The notes: generated from the sequence alone by a model not told the origin. Positions 15,988 to 24,357 are shown, counted from the stretch's first letter. The stretch is 34,260 nt of DNA from Anaerohalosphaeraceae bacterium (GCA_030641315.1 DAOWHR010000210.1:1-34260), one strand, 5' to 3'. A program made the numbers and translations.

Positions 15988-17457
15988 CTATATACAAGCA
16001 TATTTTCTCTCAAGCTTTCTGGAAGTCATTTTATTTATATAATCAACGGTTTTATCTCCGAACTTCTTACGCATCATGGCAAGGTACCTTGGGCTCTTAT
16101 GATATGCCTCGAATGCATAGTCCCTGAAAGCAAGTACCTGTCCGCCGCTTAAATATTTCGTCGGCAACGGCTGAGACTCGTAGCCATACTGAGAGTAGCC
16201 ATGCCACGTATCCGGCAGCTGCCAATTATTTTCCAACGCGATGTCGAACAGCTGCGACCCAGGAAATGCCATTGCGCTGTATATGTTAGCATACTCGGCG
16301 TTGATATCGAACATCAACGTGAGGGTTTCATTCATCGAATCATAATCGTCTTCCGGCAAGCCAAAGATATAGTTCGCACAAATATAGAATCCGAGATCAT
16401 AACTCAATTTTACCACATCCTGAACCTGCTCCATTTTGTAGCCTTTTGTGACATCGTCGATAACTCTTTTGCTGCCGGATTCAAAACCGTAGGCAAGCCA
16501 GTTAATCCCTGCCTGCTTCATTTTAACCAGCATCGGCTCGGTAACAGTGTTTACCCTGGCGTATGCCCACATGTTAAGGTCATATTTTCTTTCTATGATC
16601 TTATCGCACAATTCAACGACGCGTCTTTCATTCATCGCAAACATTTCATCGCTGATCTTGATATTTCTTATGCCGTAGCTGTTGACAAGGAAATCGATCT
16701 CATCGACCACATCATCCGTGCTTCTATAACGAATCGTGTTTTTACCAAACAGTGCGTTTATGCAGCAAAAGCTGCACTTAAACGGGCAGCCGAGGCTGGT
16801 ATAAATGACCGCATAGGGACTTCTATTGTCGATGTCATCAAAGCAATGCCAGTTATGTGCCCGATATTTATCCATTGGCAGCATATCCCATGCCGGCTGG
16901 CCGACAACGCTTAAGTCCTGCATAATAGCAGGCCTTGGATTCGACACGATGCTTCCATCCTGTTCGTAAATGAGTCCTTCTATCTGATAATTGTCCCCAT
17001 TGTTCCTGAGTACGTCAATCAATTTCGGTATTGTATGAAAGCCTTCCCCCTGACAAACAAAATCCGCCGCACTTTCTTTTGCTGTTCGTTCAGGCAAGGC
17101 ACTTGGGTGGAGTCCTGCCAACATAGTTTTGATATGCGGGTCCAACTGTTTCAAGGAGGATATTATCTCATCGGCCCCTGACATATTCATTGTCGAAGCG
17201 GAAGGATTGGTCCCCGAGACAACGACAACTGCAAGGTGAGGTTTTAGATACTGAATTTCCTTTGCGGTATCTTCATGCGAAAGGTCCTGTGCCTCCTCAT
17301 CATAGAGGACTACCGAATAACCAAGCCCGCGTAAATATCCAGCCAATATAGCCGACCACAACGGAGGTTCGATCGCGGTCAGTTCAAAATCATTCAACTG
17401 ACCATAAATGAGCTTTCCGCTTGCCGGTTTTATCAATGCAATATCAATCCTGCGCAT
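15988..17457 (-). CDS. B12-binding-type radical SAM enzyme of the glycan operon
   Basis: A 489-residue protein. Residues about 6-150 form a cobalamin-binding-type Rossmann domain. The radical SAM domain starts near 215, with C224-PFK-C228-SF-C231 binding the 4Fe-4S cluster, and later shows ISDEMF, YGFESGS and IFGLPEDD. The N-terminal domain lacks an obvious DxHxxG, so cobalamin, if bound, would be held base-off without the His ligand, as is usual in this class. Members of this architecture methylate or rearrange unactivated carbons. Here, between a sugar 3-dehydratase and glycosyltransferases, a C-methylation or ring change of a sugar, or a lipid modification, is plausible but not shown. GGAAAGG lies 6 nt before ATG 17457. 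Confidence 0.85.
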   Translation of the reverse strand: MRRIDIALIKPASGKLIYGQLNDFELTAIEPPLWSAILAGYLRGLGYSVVLYDEEAQDLSHEDTAKEIQYLKPHLAVVVVSGTNPSASTMNMSGADEIISSLKQLDPHIKTMLAGLHPSALPERTAKESAADFVCQGEGFHTIPKLIDVLRNNGDNYQIEGLIYEQDGSIVSNPRPAIMQDLSVVGQPAWDMLPMDKYRAHNWHCFDDIDNRSPYAVIYTSLGCPFKCSFCCINALFGKNTIRYRSTDDVVDEIDFLVNSYGIRNIKISDEMFAMNERRVVELCDKIIERKYDLNMWAYARVNTVTEPMLVKMKQAGINWLAYGFESGSKRVIDDVTKGYKMEQVQDVVKLSYDLGFYICANYIFGLPEDDYDSMNETLTLMFDINAEYANIYSAMAFPGSQLFDIALENNWQLPDTWHGYSQYGYESQPLPTKYLSGGQVLAFRDYAFEAYHKSPRYLAMMRKKFGDKTVDYINKMTSRKLERKYACI

Positions 17458-17486
17458 CCAGGGCCTTTCCTTATTTAAAACATGTA

Positions 17487-18656
17487 TCAGACATTATTCA
17501 GCATTTGACACAGGGCTTTGATTCGGTGTTCTTCCAAGACCGGGTAATTGCCGATGTAGTAACCATAAAAGTGAACATGTTCAACATGCGGGTACTTTAA
17601 CCACTGATCCTTAGCAACGATGTCTTTAAGATAAGGCTGCCTCATCTGATTTCCGCCGCCGCTGCTTCCCCTGCGGAACTCAACGTTAGCATCTGTCATG
17701 GCTTGTTCCAGTCTTTCACGAAAAACGGGATCCTGTTTTTTCAGGATCAGATTAAACGCATAATTACAGCTGCCTTCCAGATCGAAATCCGTTCTGAATT
17801 TTTCCGAATCAAGGTTATCAAGGAAGCACTTGAGATTCTGTCTGCGTTTTTCGTTATTTTCATCAAGCCTTTTCAGCTGAGACAAACCAAGAATACCGCC
17901 TATCTCGTTACCTCTGACATTATATGCGGGATAGGCGAAAATAAAGTCAGGACTGAGGTCCGGGTTTGAGTCGATGAACTGCTGTTTGATTTTTTCGTCG
18001 GTTGCTTCACGCACCATTCCGTGTGAACGCATCATACGTGCCATTTGATACACGTTTTCATCATCGGTACAGATCATTCCGCCTTCGATAGTGCTCATGT
18101 GATGAGCGAAATAAAATGAAAAGTTCGAGATCAGCCCGAATGAACCTAACCTTTGCCCTTTAAAAGTTGCGCCATGCGACTCACAGACATCTTCTATAAG
18201 AGGGATGTTTTTATCTTCCAAAACCTTCAGGAGCTTATCGCTTAGTCCGTTAAATCCCTGGACATAGGTCATAAACACAGCTACGGTTCTGTCTGATATT
18301 TTTGAGATAACCTCATCTTCATCCATGCAGAGGTTTTTCGGATTGATGTCGACAAAAACAGGTGTTAAGCCGTTTTGAATAACGCTGGCAATATCTGAGA
18401 CCCAGGTCAAAGTAGGAACGATAACCTCGCCGGAGCCAAAAAGATGCTTTATTACAGACATCGTAACAAGGTTTGCAGAAGCACCGGAATTAACATATAT
18501 GCTATGTTTAACGCCGACCCATTGCGACCACTGCCGTTCAAATTCTCTGACTTTTTCCGACTGCGTCAGCCGGGGCGTATTTGAAAGAAAATCCCTGAGG
18601 ACATCCAGGTCCTCCTGAGGAATATTATTTACCATCAAGGGCCAATCCAGTTTCAC
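17487..18656 (-). CDS. ColD-like PLP/PMP-dependent sugar 3-dehydratase (DegT/DnrJ/EryC1/StrS fold, Lys replaced by His)
   Basis: A 389-residue fold-type I PLP enzyme. The overall sequence is that of sugar aminotransferases (VNSGASANL, EDVCESHGATF, YNVRGNEIGG), but the stretch that normally holds the PLP lysine reads SFYFAHHMSTIEGG. The second His (residue 186 here) takes the place of that Lys. This exchange marks GDP-4-keto-6-deoxymannose 3-dehydratase (ColD) and the related DdhC/E1 enzymes, which use PMP to remove the 3-hydroxyl. I do not see the extra Cys set expected for an iron-sulfur E1, so the ColD route fits better. The expected product is a 3-deoxy-4-keto sugar nucleotide. I start at GTG 18656, which has AAAGGAG 7 nt upstream. 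An ATG at 18674 is open but lies upstream of that ribosome site. It follows the transketolase pair, which suggests that both act on one sugar. Confidence 0.85.
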   Translation of the reverse strand: MKLDWPLMVNNIPQEDLDVLRDFLSNTPRLTQSEKVREFERQWSQWVGVKHSIYVNSGASANLVTMSVIKHLFGSGEVIVPTLTWVSDIASVIQNGLTPVFVDINPKNLCMDEDEVISKISDRTVAVFMTYVQGFNGLSDKLLKVLEDKNIPLIEDVCESHGATFKGQRLGSFGLISNFSFYFAHHMSTIEGGMICTDDENVYQMARMMRSHGMVREATDEKIKQQFIDSNPDLSPDFIFAYPAYNVRGNEIGGILGLSQLKRLDENNEKRRQNLKCFLDNLDSEKFRTDFDLEGSCNYAFNLILKKQDPVFRERLEQAMTDANVEFRRGSSGGGNQMRQPYLKDIVAKDQWLKYPHVEHVHFYGYYIGNYPVLEEHRIKALCQMLNNV

Positions 18657-18663
18657 TCCAGCA

Positions 18664-18670
18664 CTCCTTT
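18664..18670 (-). promoter_or_regulatory. Ribosome binding site choosing GTG 18656
   Basis: AAAGGAG on the minus strand lies 7 nt before GTG 18656. An in-frame ATG at 18674 is upstream of it and has no comparable site of its own, so the shorter protein is preferred. Confidence 0.65.
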
Positions 18671-18698
18671 GCATAAACTGACAAATCCTGAAAATATT

Positions 18699-19676
18699 TT
18701 AATTAAAAGTTTTCGACAACTCTGTTTTATTATTTACGGCACTTAGCAGATGCTTCTTTGAAAGCGATGCCTCTTCGTGTATTACATCTCTGCCGCCCGA
18801 TTTAAATATGTATTTATCGGCAAATCCGAGACTTTTCAGCTCAACGTTCAGACCCTTGCGGCCTAGAATACTCCGCATCAGGCTGTCGAGTCCTCCTCTG
18901 TCCTTAAAACCCTCTTCAACAGTAAATATCCTGGTGTATTTTTCGAGTTTTTCAGCCAGTGTATCTTCGTCCGGCGCCAAATTGAATATATCTATCAGGC
19001 CGACATTATGTCCCTGCTGCGAAAGTTCATTAACGATCTCCAGTGCTTTATGTGTCATGTATCCGGTTGAAACAAAACAACTCTCATCGCCTGAAGCAAG
19101 TTCGTTAAAACCTTTTTGCCAATTTATTTGATCGCAGCTCATGTAAATATTGGGCAAGGGTTTTCCGTCAAGCCTGATATACTTGGGAACGTTGCATTCG
19201 ATGGAAAAATCCACGAACGACTCAGCGGTGACCCAATCACAGGGACTGCACGAGACAATATTTGGAAGTGTTCGCATAATCGAAATGTCTTCGAGGCAGT
19301 GATGAGTCGGCCCAGCGACATCATAGCTTACGCCTGCACCTACCCCGACAAGATTGACATTTAAACTTCGGTGCTGAGCTGACAGAGCCAGATTGACCCT
19401 GATCTGCTCATAAGCTCTCATCGACAAAAAGCCCGTAATCGCATAAGCGTAAACAATGAAACCTTCTCCAGCCAGACCGGCAGCGACGTTTACAAGATTT
19501 TGCTCTGCGATACCGACATTGATAAATCTTTCGGGGAAATCCTCCCTCAGCTTGTCAAGTGAAGGGGCGCCGAAATCGGCCGCGAGAAAAAATATCCTGT
19601 CATTGTGAAACATCTTTTCGTAAACAGCTGAAATGATGGCATCTCGCATTGTCTTAACAGATACGGTATCGTTCAT
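18699..19676 (-). CDS. Transketolase C-terminal subunit (split transketolase)
   Basis: A 325-residue protein carrying the pyrimidine-binding and C-terminal domains of transketolase. VGIAEQN (54-60) includes the Glu that activates thiamine diphosphate, and GPTHHCLEDI (about 125-134) is the usual substrate/cofactor loop. The C-terminal domain begins near 195 with an STGYM segment. Its ATG overlaps the stop of the N-terminal subunit gene (ATGA, 19673-19676), a strong sign of coupled synthesis and a two-chain enzyme. A housekeeping transketolase is normally one long chain. A split pair embedded in a glycan operon probably serves sugar synthesis, either by making a C7/C8 keto-sugar phosphate or by adding a two-carbon unit to an activated keto-sugar. 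Which of these is inference. Confidence 0.88.
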   Translation of the reverse strand: MNDTVSVKTMRDAIISAVYEKMFHNDRIFFLAADFGAPSLDKLREDFPERFINVGIAEQNLVNVAAGLAGEGFIVYAYAITGFLSMRAYEQIRVNLALSAQHRSLNVNLVGVGAGVSYDVAGPTHHCLEDISIMRTLPNIVSCSPCDWVTAESFVDFSIECNVPKYIRLDGKPLPNIYMSCDQINWQKGFNELASGDESCFVSTGYMTHKALEIVNELSQQGHNVGLIDIFNLAPDEDTLAEKLEKYTRIFTVEEGFKDRGGLDSLMRSILGRKGLNVELKSLGFADKYIFKSGGRDVIHEEASLSKKHLLSAVNNKTELSKTFN

Positions 19677-20488
19677 TTCATTTTCTCCAGTATCTCGTCG
19701 ATCCTGTCAGGTTTAAGAGTCATAACATGACTCATTGGATGGTCCTGAAGGCCTTCAACGCCATTTCCTTTTCGCGTGTTCGCTATCAGGGCCTTGGGCC
19801 TGTTATTGTCATTTGTTTTAAATAAAGTCAAAGCAGAAATTAATTGCTCGATATCATGCCCGTCAACCGAAGCAGTCTCCCAGCCGAAAGCTTTGAATTT
19901 AGAGTCAAGCGGATCCAGTGCCATGATATCCTTCTGATACCCGAGCATGGAAATCTGATTGTTATCTACAATAAAAACGAGGTTATCCAGTTTGTGACAT
20001 GCAGCAAACATAACACCTTCCCAGACAGCGCCTTCATTGAGTTCTCCGTCACCACATAAAACATATACTTTTGAATCAAGATTTTTTCTCTTCAAAGCGA
20101 TAGCTACTCCGCAGGCTACTCCGAGGCCGTGCCCCAAAGAACCGTTGATAGTTTCAAAACCTGGAACGGCAGTATCGGGGATCACACACAAGAATGAATC
20201 TTTCTGGCCGACGTTTTCGAGTTCTTCTTTCGCGAAAAAGCCCAGATCGGCCAGAATGGGATACATAGAAACCGCCCCATGTCCCTTGCTTACAATAAAT
20301 CTGTCTCTGTCTTGTGAAAATACATTTTGCGGGTCATAATTTAATATCCCACCATAGTACAAGGCCACAAATGTTTCAATGTCGGAAAGGGATGAAGCGA
20401 TCCTGGACTCAGGGGCAAGTTTGTGTATCTTCAAAGTCTCAGCTTTTACCCATTTGGCCTTTTCTTTAAGTTTTTGGATGTCATTCAT
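19673..20488 (-). CDS. Transketolase N-terminal subunit (split transketolase)
   Basis: A 271-residue protein equal to the diphosphate-binding domain of transketolase. It shows SKGHG (67-71), GSLGHGLG (116-123) and the thiamine diphosphate motif GDGELNEG (146-153) with DNN (175-177) about 27 residues later. It stops before the pyrimidine domain, which the next gene supplies, so neither gene is a truncation. AAGG lies about 7 nt before ATG 20488. Upstream is the sugar kinase gene, 36 bp away. Confidence 0.88.
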   Translation of the reverse strand: MNDIQKLKEKAKWVKAETLKIHKLAPESRIASSLSDIETFVALYYGGILNYDPQNVFSQDRDRFIVSKGHGAVSMYPILADLGFFAKEELENVGQKDSFLCVIPDTAVPGFETINGSLGHGLGVACGVAIALKRKNLDSKVYVLCGDGELNEGAVWEGVMFAACHKLDNLVFIVDNNQISMLGYQKDIMALDPLDSKFKAFGWETASVDGHDIEQLISALTLFKTNDNNRPKALIANTRKGNGVEGLQDHPMSHVMTLKPDRIDEILEKMK

Positions 20489-20524
20489 AATTTGCCTTGA
20501 TCTCGTGGCTGCAACAAATTCTCA

Positions 20525-21613
20525 TTAAACAAGTTTTTTAATTTTATGCGTTTGAACATCATCAAGTTCTCTAAACATCTTTATTTCTCTCTTTGCCCTG
20601 TCATTTTCGGCAACACTGTAATCAATCTTTTCCGGTTCATAAAAAATGATCTGACTGCCGCTTCGTTCGAAATTAAAGGGCACATGAATATACTGTGACA
20701 AAGCTTCTCTGACCCTGAACTGCTTTTCCGGCGGCACAAATAAGAGTAAAAACCCGCCGCCGCCTGCCCCGGTTATCTTTCCGCCTATAGCACCTGCGGC
20801 ACGAGCCCTGAGATACAGATTGTCGATATGATCGTTAGAGATGGCATTGCTGACTTGTTTTTTTAGCTCCCATGACTTGTGCAACAGCTCACCAAACCGG
20901 CAAATATCAGTCGACTCATTAAGAATATCAACCCCATGGTCAACGATCTTCTTCATTTGCAACATCACCTTCTCTTTTTTGATCAGATCGTTGCTGTAGC
21001 CTTCGACGATCTTGGAAGCTGTTCGCTTAACGCCTGTATAGAACAGCATCAAGTGACTTTCCAACTCCTTAATTCTTTCCGTCGACAATGTCAGGGCCTC
21101 AACATCTATTTGTCCCTTATTTGAAAAATCTATCCTGTTAAGTCCTCCAAATGCAGCGCAAACCTGGTCCTGAGAACCAACGTTTTCTTTGATCATTTCC
21201 TGCTCAATAAATATGCTTTCCATAGCAAGCTGTCTTTTGCTGGGCATTATACCTTTATAAGCATAAAGCGAATGCAGCAGACCTACAGTAAACGATGAGC
21301 TTGAACCCATGCCGCTTCTGCCTGGCAGGTCCCCGTCGTGATGCAGTTCGAGACCTTTTTGGATATCCAGAAATTTCAGCGTTTCCCTTACTGCTGGATG
21401 TCGTATCTCATCTACATATTTACATTCTTCAGTAATTCCGTAAACAACTCGGAAACGGTGTTCGAAGAACGGGGGCAATGTTCTGCAGGTAATATAGCAA
21501 TATTTATCTATGGAAGTGCTCAACACACTTCCTCCATGTGTTAAATACCATGAAGGATAATCTGTTCCACCACCAAAAAACGAAATCCTAAAAGGTGTCC
21601 TGCTAATTATCAT
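20525..21613 (-). CDS. GHMP-family sugar kinase, D-glycero-alpha-D-manno-heptose-7-phosphate kinase-like
   Basis: A 362-residue GHMP kinase. The start SRTPFRISFFGGGTDYP (4-20) is the signature of the HddA/heptose kinase branch, with PGRSGMGSSSS (97-107) as the phosphate-binding loop and KITGAGGGGF (279-288) near the C-terminus. HddA phosphorylates the anomeric position of D-glycero-D-manno-heptose 7-phosphate on the way to GDP-heptose; the related LmbP works on an octose in lincomycin synthesis. It is followed by the transketolase pair and preceded by a matching nucleotidyltransferase, so it most likely primes the sugar that enzyme activates. Heptose, octose and fucose kinases share this fold, so the chain length is open. 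No GmhA isomerase or GmhB phosphatase is in the window. Confidence 0.82.
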   Translation of the reverse strand: MIISRTPFRISFFGGGTDYPSWYLTHGGSVLSTSIDKYCYITCRTLPPFFEHRFRVVYGITEECKYVDEIRHPAVRETLKFLDIQKGLELHHDGDLPGRSGMGSSSSFTVGLLHSLYAYKGIMPSKRQLAMESIFIEQEMIKENVGSQDQVCAAFGGLNRIDFSNKGQIDVEALTLSTERIKELESHLMLFYTGVKRTASKIVEGYSNDLIKKEKVMLQMKKIVDHGVDILNESTDICRFGELLHKSWELKKQVSNAISNDHIDNLYLRARAAGAIGGKITGAGGGGFLLLFVPPEKQFRVREALSQYIHVPFNFERSGSQIIFYEPEKIDYSVAENDRAKREIKMFRELDDVQTHKIKKLV

Positions 21614-21643
21614 TTTAAAAAAATCCTTTTTTTAAAAAACTAC

Positions 21644-22363
21644 TCAACAGTTCGTCAGTCCACCAAAAAAATGCTCGGCCGATGCATAAGATTGGGGCGT
21701 TCCAATATCAATAAACTTCCCCTCGGTATAAAAACCAAATATCTTAGTACTATCTATAGACGCAAACAGCTCTTTTTCAAGTGAAAAAGTCTTATTTTCG
21801 GGTATTAAGTCAATAATCGGCCGTTCTATGAGATAAATACCTGCATTTATCAGGCCGGGCTCGGCTAATTCGCCCTTTTCCTTGAAATCGACGATATGCC
21901 CCTGCTGATCTATGCATACTCTGCCGTATCGTGATGTATCGTCAACTTTGGTCAGCAAGAGTCCGACCTGCATTTTTTTCTCAAAGTACCAATCGATGAA
22001 TTTGTTTAAGTCCACATCGATATATGAATCACCATTGAGCACCAAAACCGCATCTGACCCCAGAAACGGTTCAGCAAATCTCAATGCCCCCCCGGTCCCA
22101 AGCGGAGTTGCTTCTATCGAGTAACAAAGTTCCAGGCGACCATAACTTGTTCCAAACGTATCTTTTATCATATCTGCCATATATCCACTACAGAGTACGG
22201 CCCTTCTAATGCCGGCAGTTTCGATCTGATCGAGCAGATATGACAGGAAAGCCCTGCCGCAGACCTCAGCTAAAACCTTTGGTCTGTCAGAAACAACCGA
22301 CCTTAGTCTTGTACCAAGCCCCCCTACCAATATGACCGCAGTAATATCAGAAATTTTGCTCAC
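21644..22363 (-). CDS. Sugar-1-phosphate nucleotidyltransferase, HddC-like
   Basis: A 239-residue nucleotidyltransferase of the Rossmann-like GT-A type. GGLGTRL (14-20) binds the nucleotide, SDRPKVLAEV supplies the conserved Lys29, LNGDS holds a metal-binding Asp, and the chain ends with FIDIGTPQSY. Short members of this form next to a HddA-like kinase make GDP-D-glycero-alpha-D-manno-heptose. The base (GDP against ADP, CDP or dTDP) cannot be proved here, but the ColD-like and GDP-fucose-synthase-like neighbours point to GDP. I start at GTG 22363, which has AGGTGA 7 nt upstream. The longer ATG 22405 would overlap the previous gene by 35 bp. Confidence 0.82.
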   Translation of the reverse strand: MSKISDITAVILVGGLGTRLRSVVSDRPKVLAEVCGRAFLSYLLDQIETAGIRRAVLCSGYMADMIKDTFGTSYGRLELCYSIEATPLGTGGALRFAEPFLGSDAVLVLNGDSYIDVDLNKFIDWYFEKKMQVGLLLTKVDDTSRYGRVCIDQQGHIVDFKEKGELAEPGLINAGIYLIERPIIDLIPENKTFSLEKELFASIDSTKIFGFYTEGKFIDIGTPQSYASAEHFFGGLTNC

Positions 22364-22370
22364 GCTTTGA

Positions 22371-22376
22371 TCACCT
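22371..22376 (-). promoter_or_regulatory. Ribosome binding site overlapping the upstream stop codon
   Basis: AGGTGA on the minus strand includes the TGA stop of the upstream reductase gene and lies 7 nt before GTG 22363. It decides the start of the nucleotidyltransferase and indicates coupled translation. Confidence 0.6.
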
Positions 22377-23324
22377 ATTAATAATCTCTGAGTAATTTTG
22401 CACAAACCAATCGTATGTCAGTTTAAGTGCGTTGTCAAAATTCATTTCAGGCATCCAGCCAAGACCCTGAAAACGGGTACAGTCAAGCATCTTTCTCGGA
22501 GCACCATCCTGTTTGGTTGTATCCCAGACAATACTGCCTCTGTAACCGGTAATAACGGCAATTTTCTCTGCCAGTTCCTTAATTGAATGATCCGCCGAAC
22601 ATCCAACATTATAATGGCAGTTTTCCAGCATGTCGACATTTTCAACCGCAAAAATAGAAGCCCTTGCAACATCCTCACTGAAAACAAATTCCCGCCTGAC
22701 ATCGCCGGTTCCCCAAAGCGTCACTTGTTTGTCGTCACTAAGGCAGGCCTGATAAAAACGTCTGATCAAAGCAGGAAGAACATGAGAGCTTGACAGGTCG
22801 AAGTTATCATAAGGCCCGTATATCGTATTCGGCAAAAGCGCAATGAATCGGCGATTATCATACTGGTCATTATATGACCTGCAGGCAAAAAGGCCAGCTA
22901 TTTTGGCAGCGGCATATCCCTGGCTTGTCGGCTCTATGGGACCGGTCAGAAGATGTTCTTCTTTCATGGGTTGTGGACAGTTCCTGGGATAAGTACATGA
23001 TGAAGCATAGAAAACGACATTTTTGACTTCAAACTTACAAGCTGCCTCGAATACATTGTCCTGTATCGCCAGATTGACATGCAGATAGCTTGCCGGATAA
23101 GCCTTATTGTCAGCTATTCCACCGACTTTACCAGCTGCCAGGAACACATACTCGGGTAAGTTCTGTGAAAAATAATCAAAAACAGCTGACTTGTCGGTCA
23201 AATCCAGATGTCGATGAGAAACGTAAATAAGATTAGAATAACCAGCCTTGCCAAGCTCCTTTAACATCGCAGAGCCAAGCAATCCGCTATGTCCGGCGAC
23301 AAATATCCTGGAGTCTTTAAACAT
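22371..23324 (-). CDS. GDP-L-fucose synthase-like epimerase/reductase
   Basis: A 317-residue extended SDR. GHSGLLGS (11-18) binds NADP. The catalytic set of GDP-4-keto-6-deoxymannose 3,5-epimerase/4-reductase is present: Ser109 and Cys110 in SSCTYP, Tyr137 and Lys141 in GYAAAK, and His181 in SSSHVLPALIRRF. It should therefore epimerise and/or reduce a GDP-4-keto sugar. In Campylobacter, close relatives act on GDP-6-deoxy-4-keto-heptose instead of the hexose, which suits this operon. The companion 4,6-dehydratase (GMD-like) is not in the window. I start at ATG 23324, with AGG 7 nt upstream, which gives an 8-bp overlap with the gene before. ATG or other starts further upstream would only lengthen the overlap. 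Confidence 0.82.
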   Translation of the reverse strand: MFKDSRIFVAGHSGLLGSAMLKELGKAGYSNLIYVSHRHLDLTDKSAVFDYFSQNLPEYVFLAAGKVGGIADNKAYPASYLHVNLAIQDNVFEAACKFEVKNVVFYASSCTYPRNCPQPMKEEHLLTGPIEPTSQGYAAAKIAGLFACRSYNDQYDNRRFIALLPNTIYGPYDNFDLSSSHVLPALIRRFYQACLSDDKQVTLWGTGDVRREFVFSEDVARASIFAVENVDMLENCHYNVGCSADHSIKELAEKIAVITGYRGSIVWDTTKQDGAPRKMLDCTRFQGLGWMPEMNFDNALKLTYDWFVQNYSEIINR

Positions 23325-24252
23325 TACGATACCTGCTGTCAACTATGACCGTGTAGGCTTTAATAAGCTCTATGATACCGCGTTTAAGAGTATAATCAGG
23401 TTTGAAACCTGTTTTTTCAATTTTTTCATTTGAAACGATATAATCCCTCTTGTCCGGGTCTTCTCCAAGCTCGGCCTCGATGTATATAAAGTCCGGGAGG
23501 AGTTCTTTGATCTCTGCGCAAAGTTGCAGCTTGGAGATATTCGCATCTGAAAGCCCAACATTGTAAGGCTCATCTTTCATGGTCTCAAAATTATCTATGA
23601 CATGCATAAACGCCTTTGCAACGTCTCTGATATGAATATAATTACGCTTGAAGTGCCCCTCAAAGATCACAATGAAGCGGTCGTTTACAGCCCGATAGAA
23701 CAACTCGTTTCCCAGAAGGTCCCAACACATTCTCTTTCTTGCTCCAAAAACAGTAGCAAGTCTAAGGCTGACAGAATTTCCCCTGTCCAGAACGATCCTT
23801 TCTGCGTCAACTTTGGTTTTGCCATAAAGAGAAATGGGATTTAAGGGCGTCTCTTCCGTGCAATATATACCTTCCTGCCCTACTCCATAGCCACTGTTTG
23901 TGATCGGGATCAAAATTTTCTGCTGCGGGGACAAAACCTCTGTCAGCGTCTTTATTGCGCCGGTATTTGTGGTTTCGGCTCCCAAGGTGTCCCTATGGCA
24001 CAGGGGCATTCCTACCAGCGCCGCAAGCGGGATGACCATATCTTTACCCTTTACCAGACCAGCAAGCAACGATCTATCCCTTGTATCGCCGCGAACAACC
24101 TGAAAGGTTTCATAATCACAACAATCCATTAGTGAATTTGGGCCAAACATGAAATTGTCAAGGACTGTAACCCGATTACCTTTTTCCAAAAGCTGACGGA
24201 CGAGCACGGAACCAAGGTATCCTGCGCCGCCGGTAACTAAGATGTCATACAT
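23317..24252 (-). CDS. NAD-dependent sugar epimerase/dehydratase family protein (extended SDR), first gene of the operon
   Basis: A 311-residue extended SDR. TGGAGYLGS (7-15) binds NAD, and Tyr143/Lys147 in SLYGKTK form the YxxxK pair. The active-site strand has TNS (118-120) where 4,6-dehydratases carry T-D-E, so epimerase or reductase activity is more likely than dehydration. The substrate is unknown, probably the GDP-heptose or deoxy-sugar made by its neighbours. The open frame extends to an ATG at 24357, but the text before MYDILVTGG is not protein-like, AGGA sits 8 nt before ATG 24252, and a candidate promoter lies within the extension. The shorter start is therefore preferred. Its 3' end overlaps the next gene by 8 bp. 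Confidence 0.78.
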   Translation of the reverse strand: MYDILVTGGAGYLGSVLVRQLLEKGNRVTVLDNFMFGPNSLMDCCDYETFQVVRGDTRDRSLLAGLVKGKDMVIPLAALVGMPLCHRDTLGAETTNTGAIKTLTEVLSPQQKILIPITNSGYGVGQEGIYCTEETPLNPISLYGKTKVDAERIVLDRGNSVSLRLATVFGARKRMCWDLLGNELFYRAVNDRFIVIFEGHFKRNYIHIRDVAKAFMHVIDNFETMKDEPYNVGLSDANISKLQLCAEIKELLPDFIYIEAELGEDPDKRDYIVSNEKIEKTGFKPDYTLKRGIIELIKAYTVIVDSRYRNV

Positions 24253-24315
24253 ATTTACCATCCTGATATGAAATAATATTTCAGTTTTTTGCGTTATTCT
24301 CCAGAAACGTAAGTG

Positions 24316-24344
24316 ATTGTCCAGCAAATGTCCATGAAAGTCAA
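24316..24344 (-). promoter_or_regulatory. Candidate sigma-70 promoter of the glycan operon
   Basis: On the minus strand TTGACT (24344-24339) is followed after exactly 17 nt by GACAAT (24321-24316). That is a five-of-six -35 and a four-of-six -10. It lies about 64 bp before ATG 24252, the first gene of the thirteen-gene run. Confidence 0.4.
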
Positions 24345-24357
24345 GATTTGTTCCCAA

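Noticed and set aside
22364-22405. Longer start of the nucleotidyltransferase overlapping the previous gene
   Set aside because: GTG 22363 has a good ribosome site and starts right before the conserved nucleotide-binding strand.
24253-24357. N-terminal extension of the first epimerase
   Set aside because: The added residues are not SDR-like, the region contains the candidate promoter, and ATG 24252 has AGGA at 8 nt.
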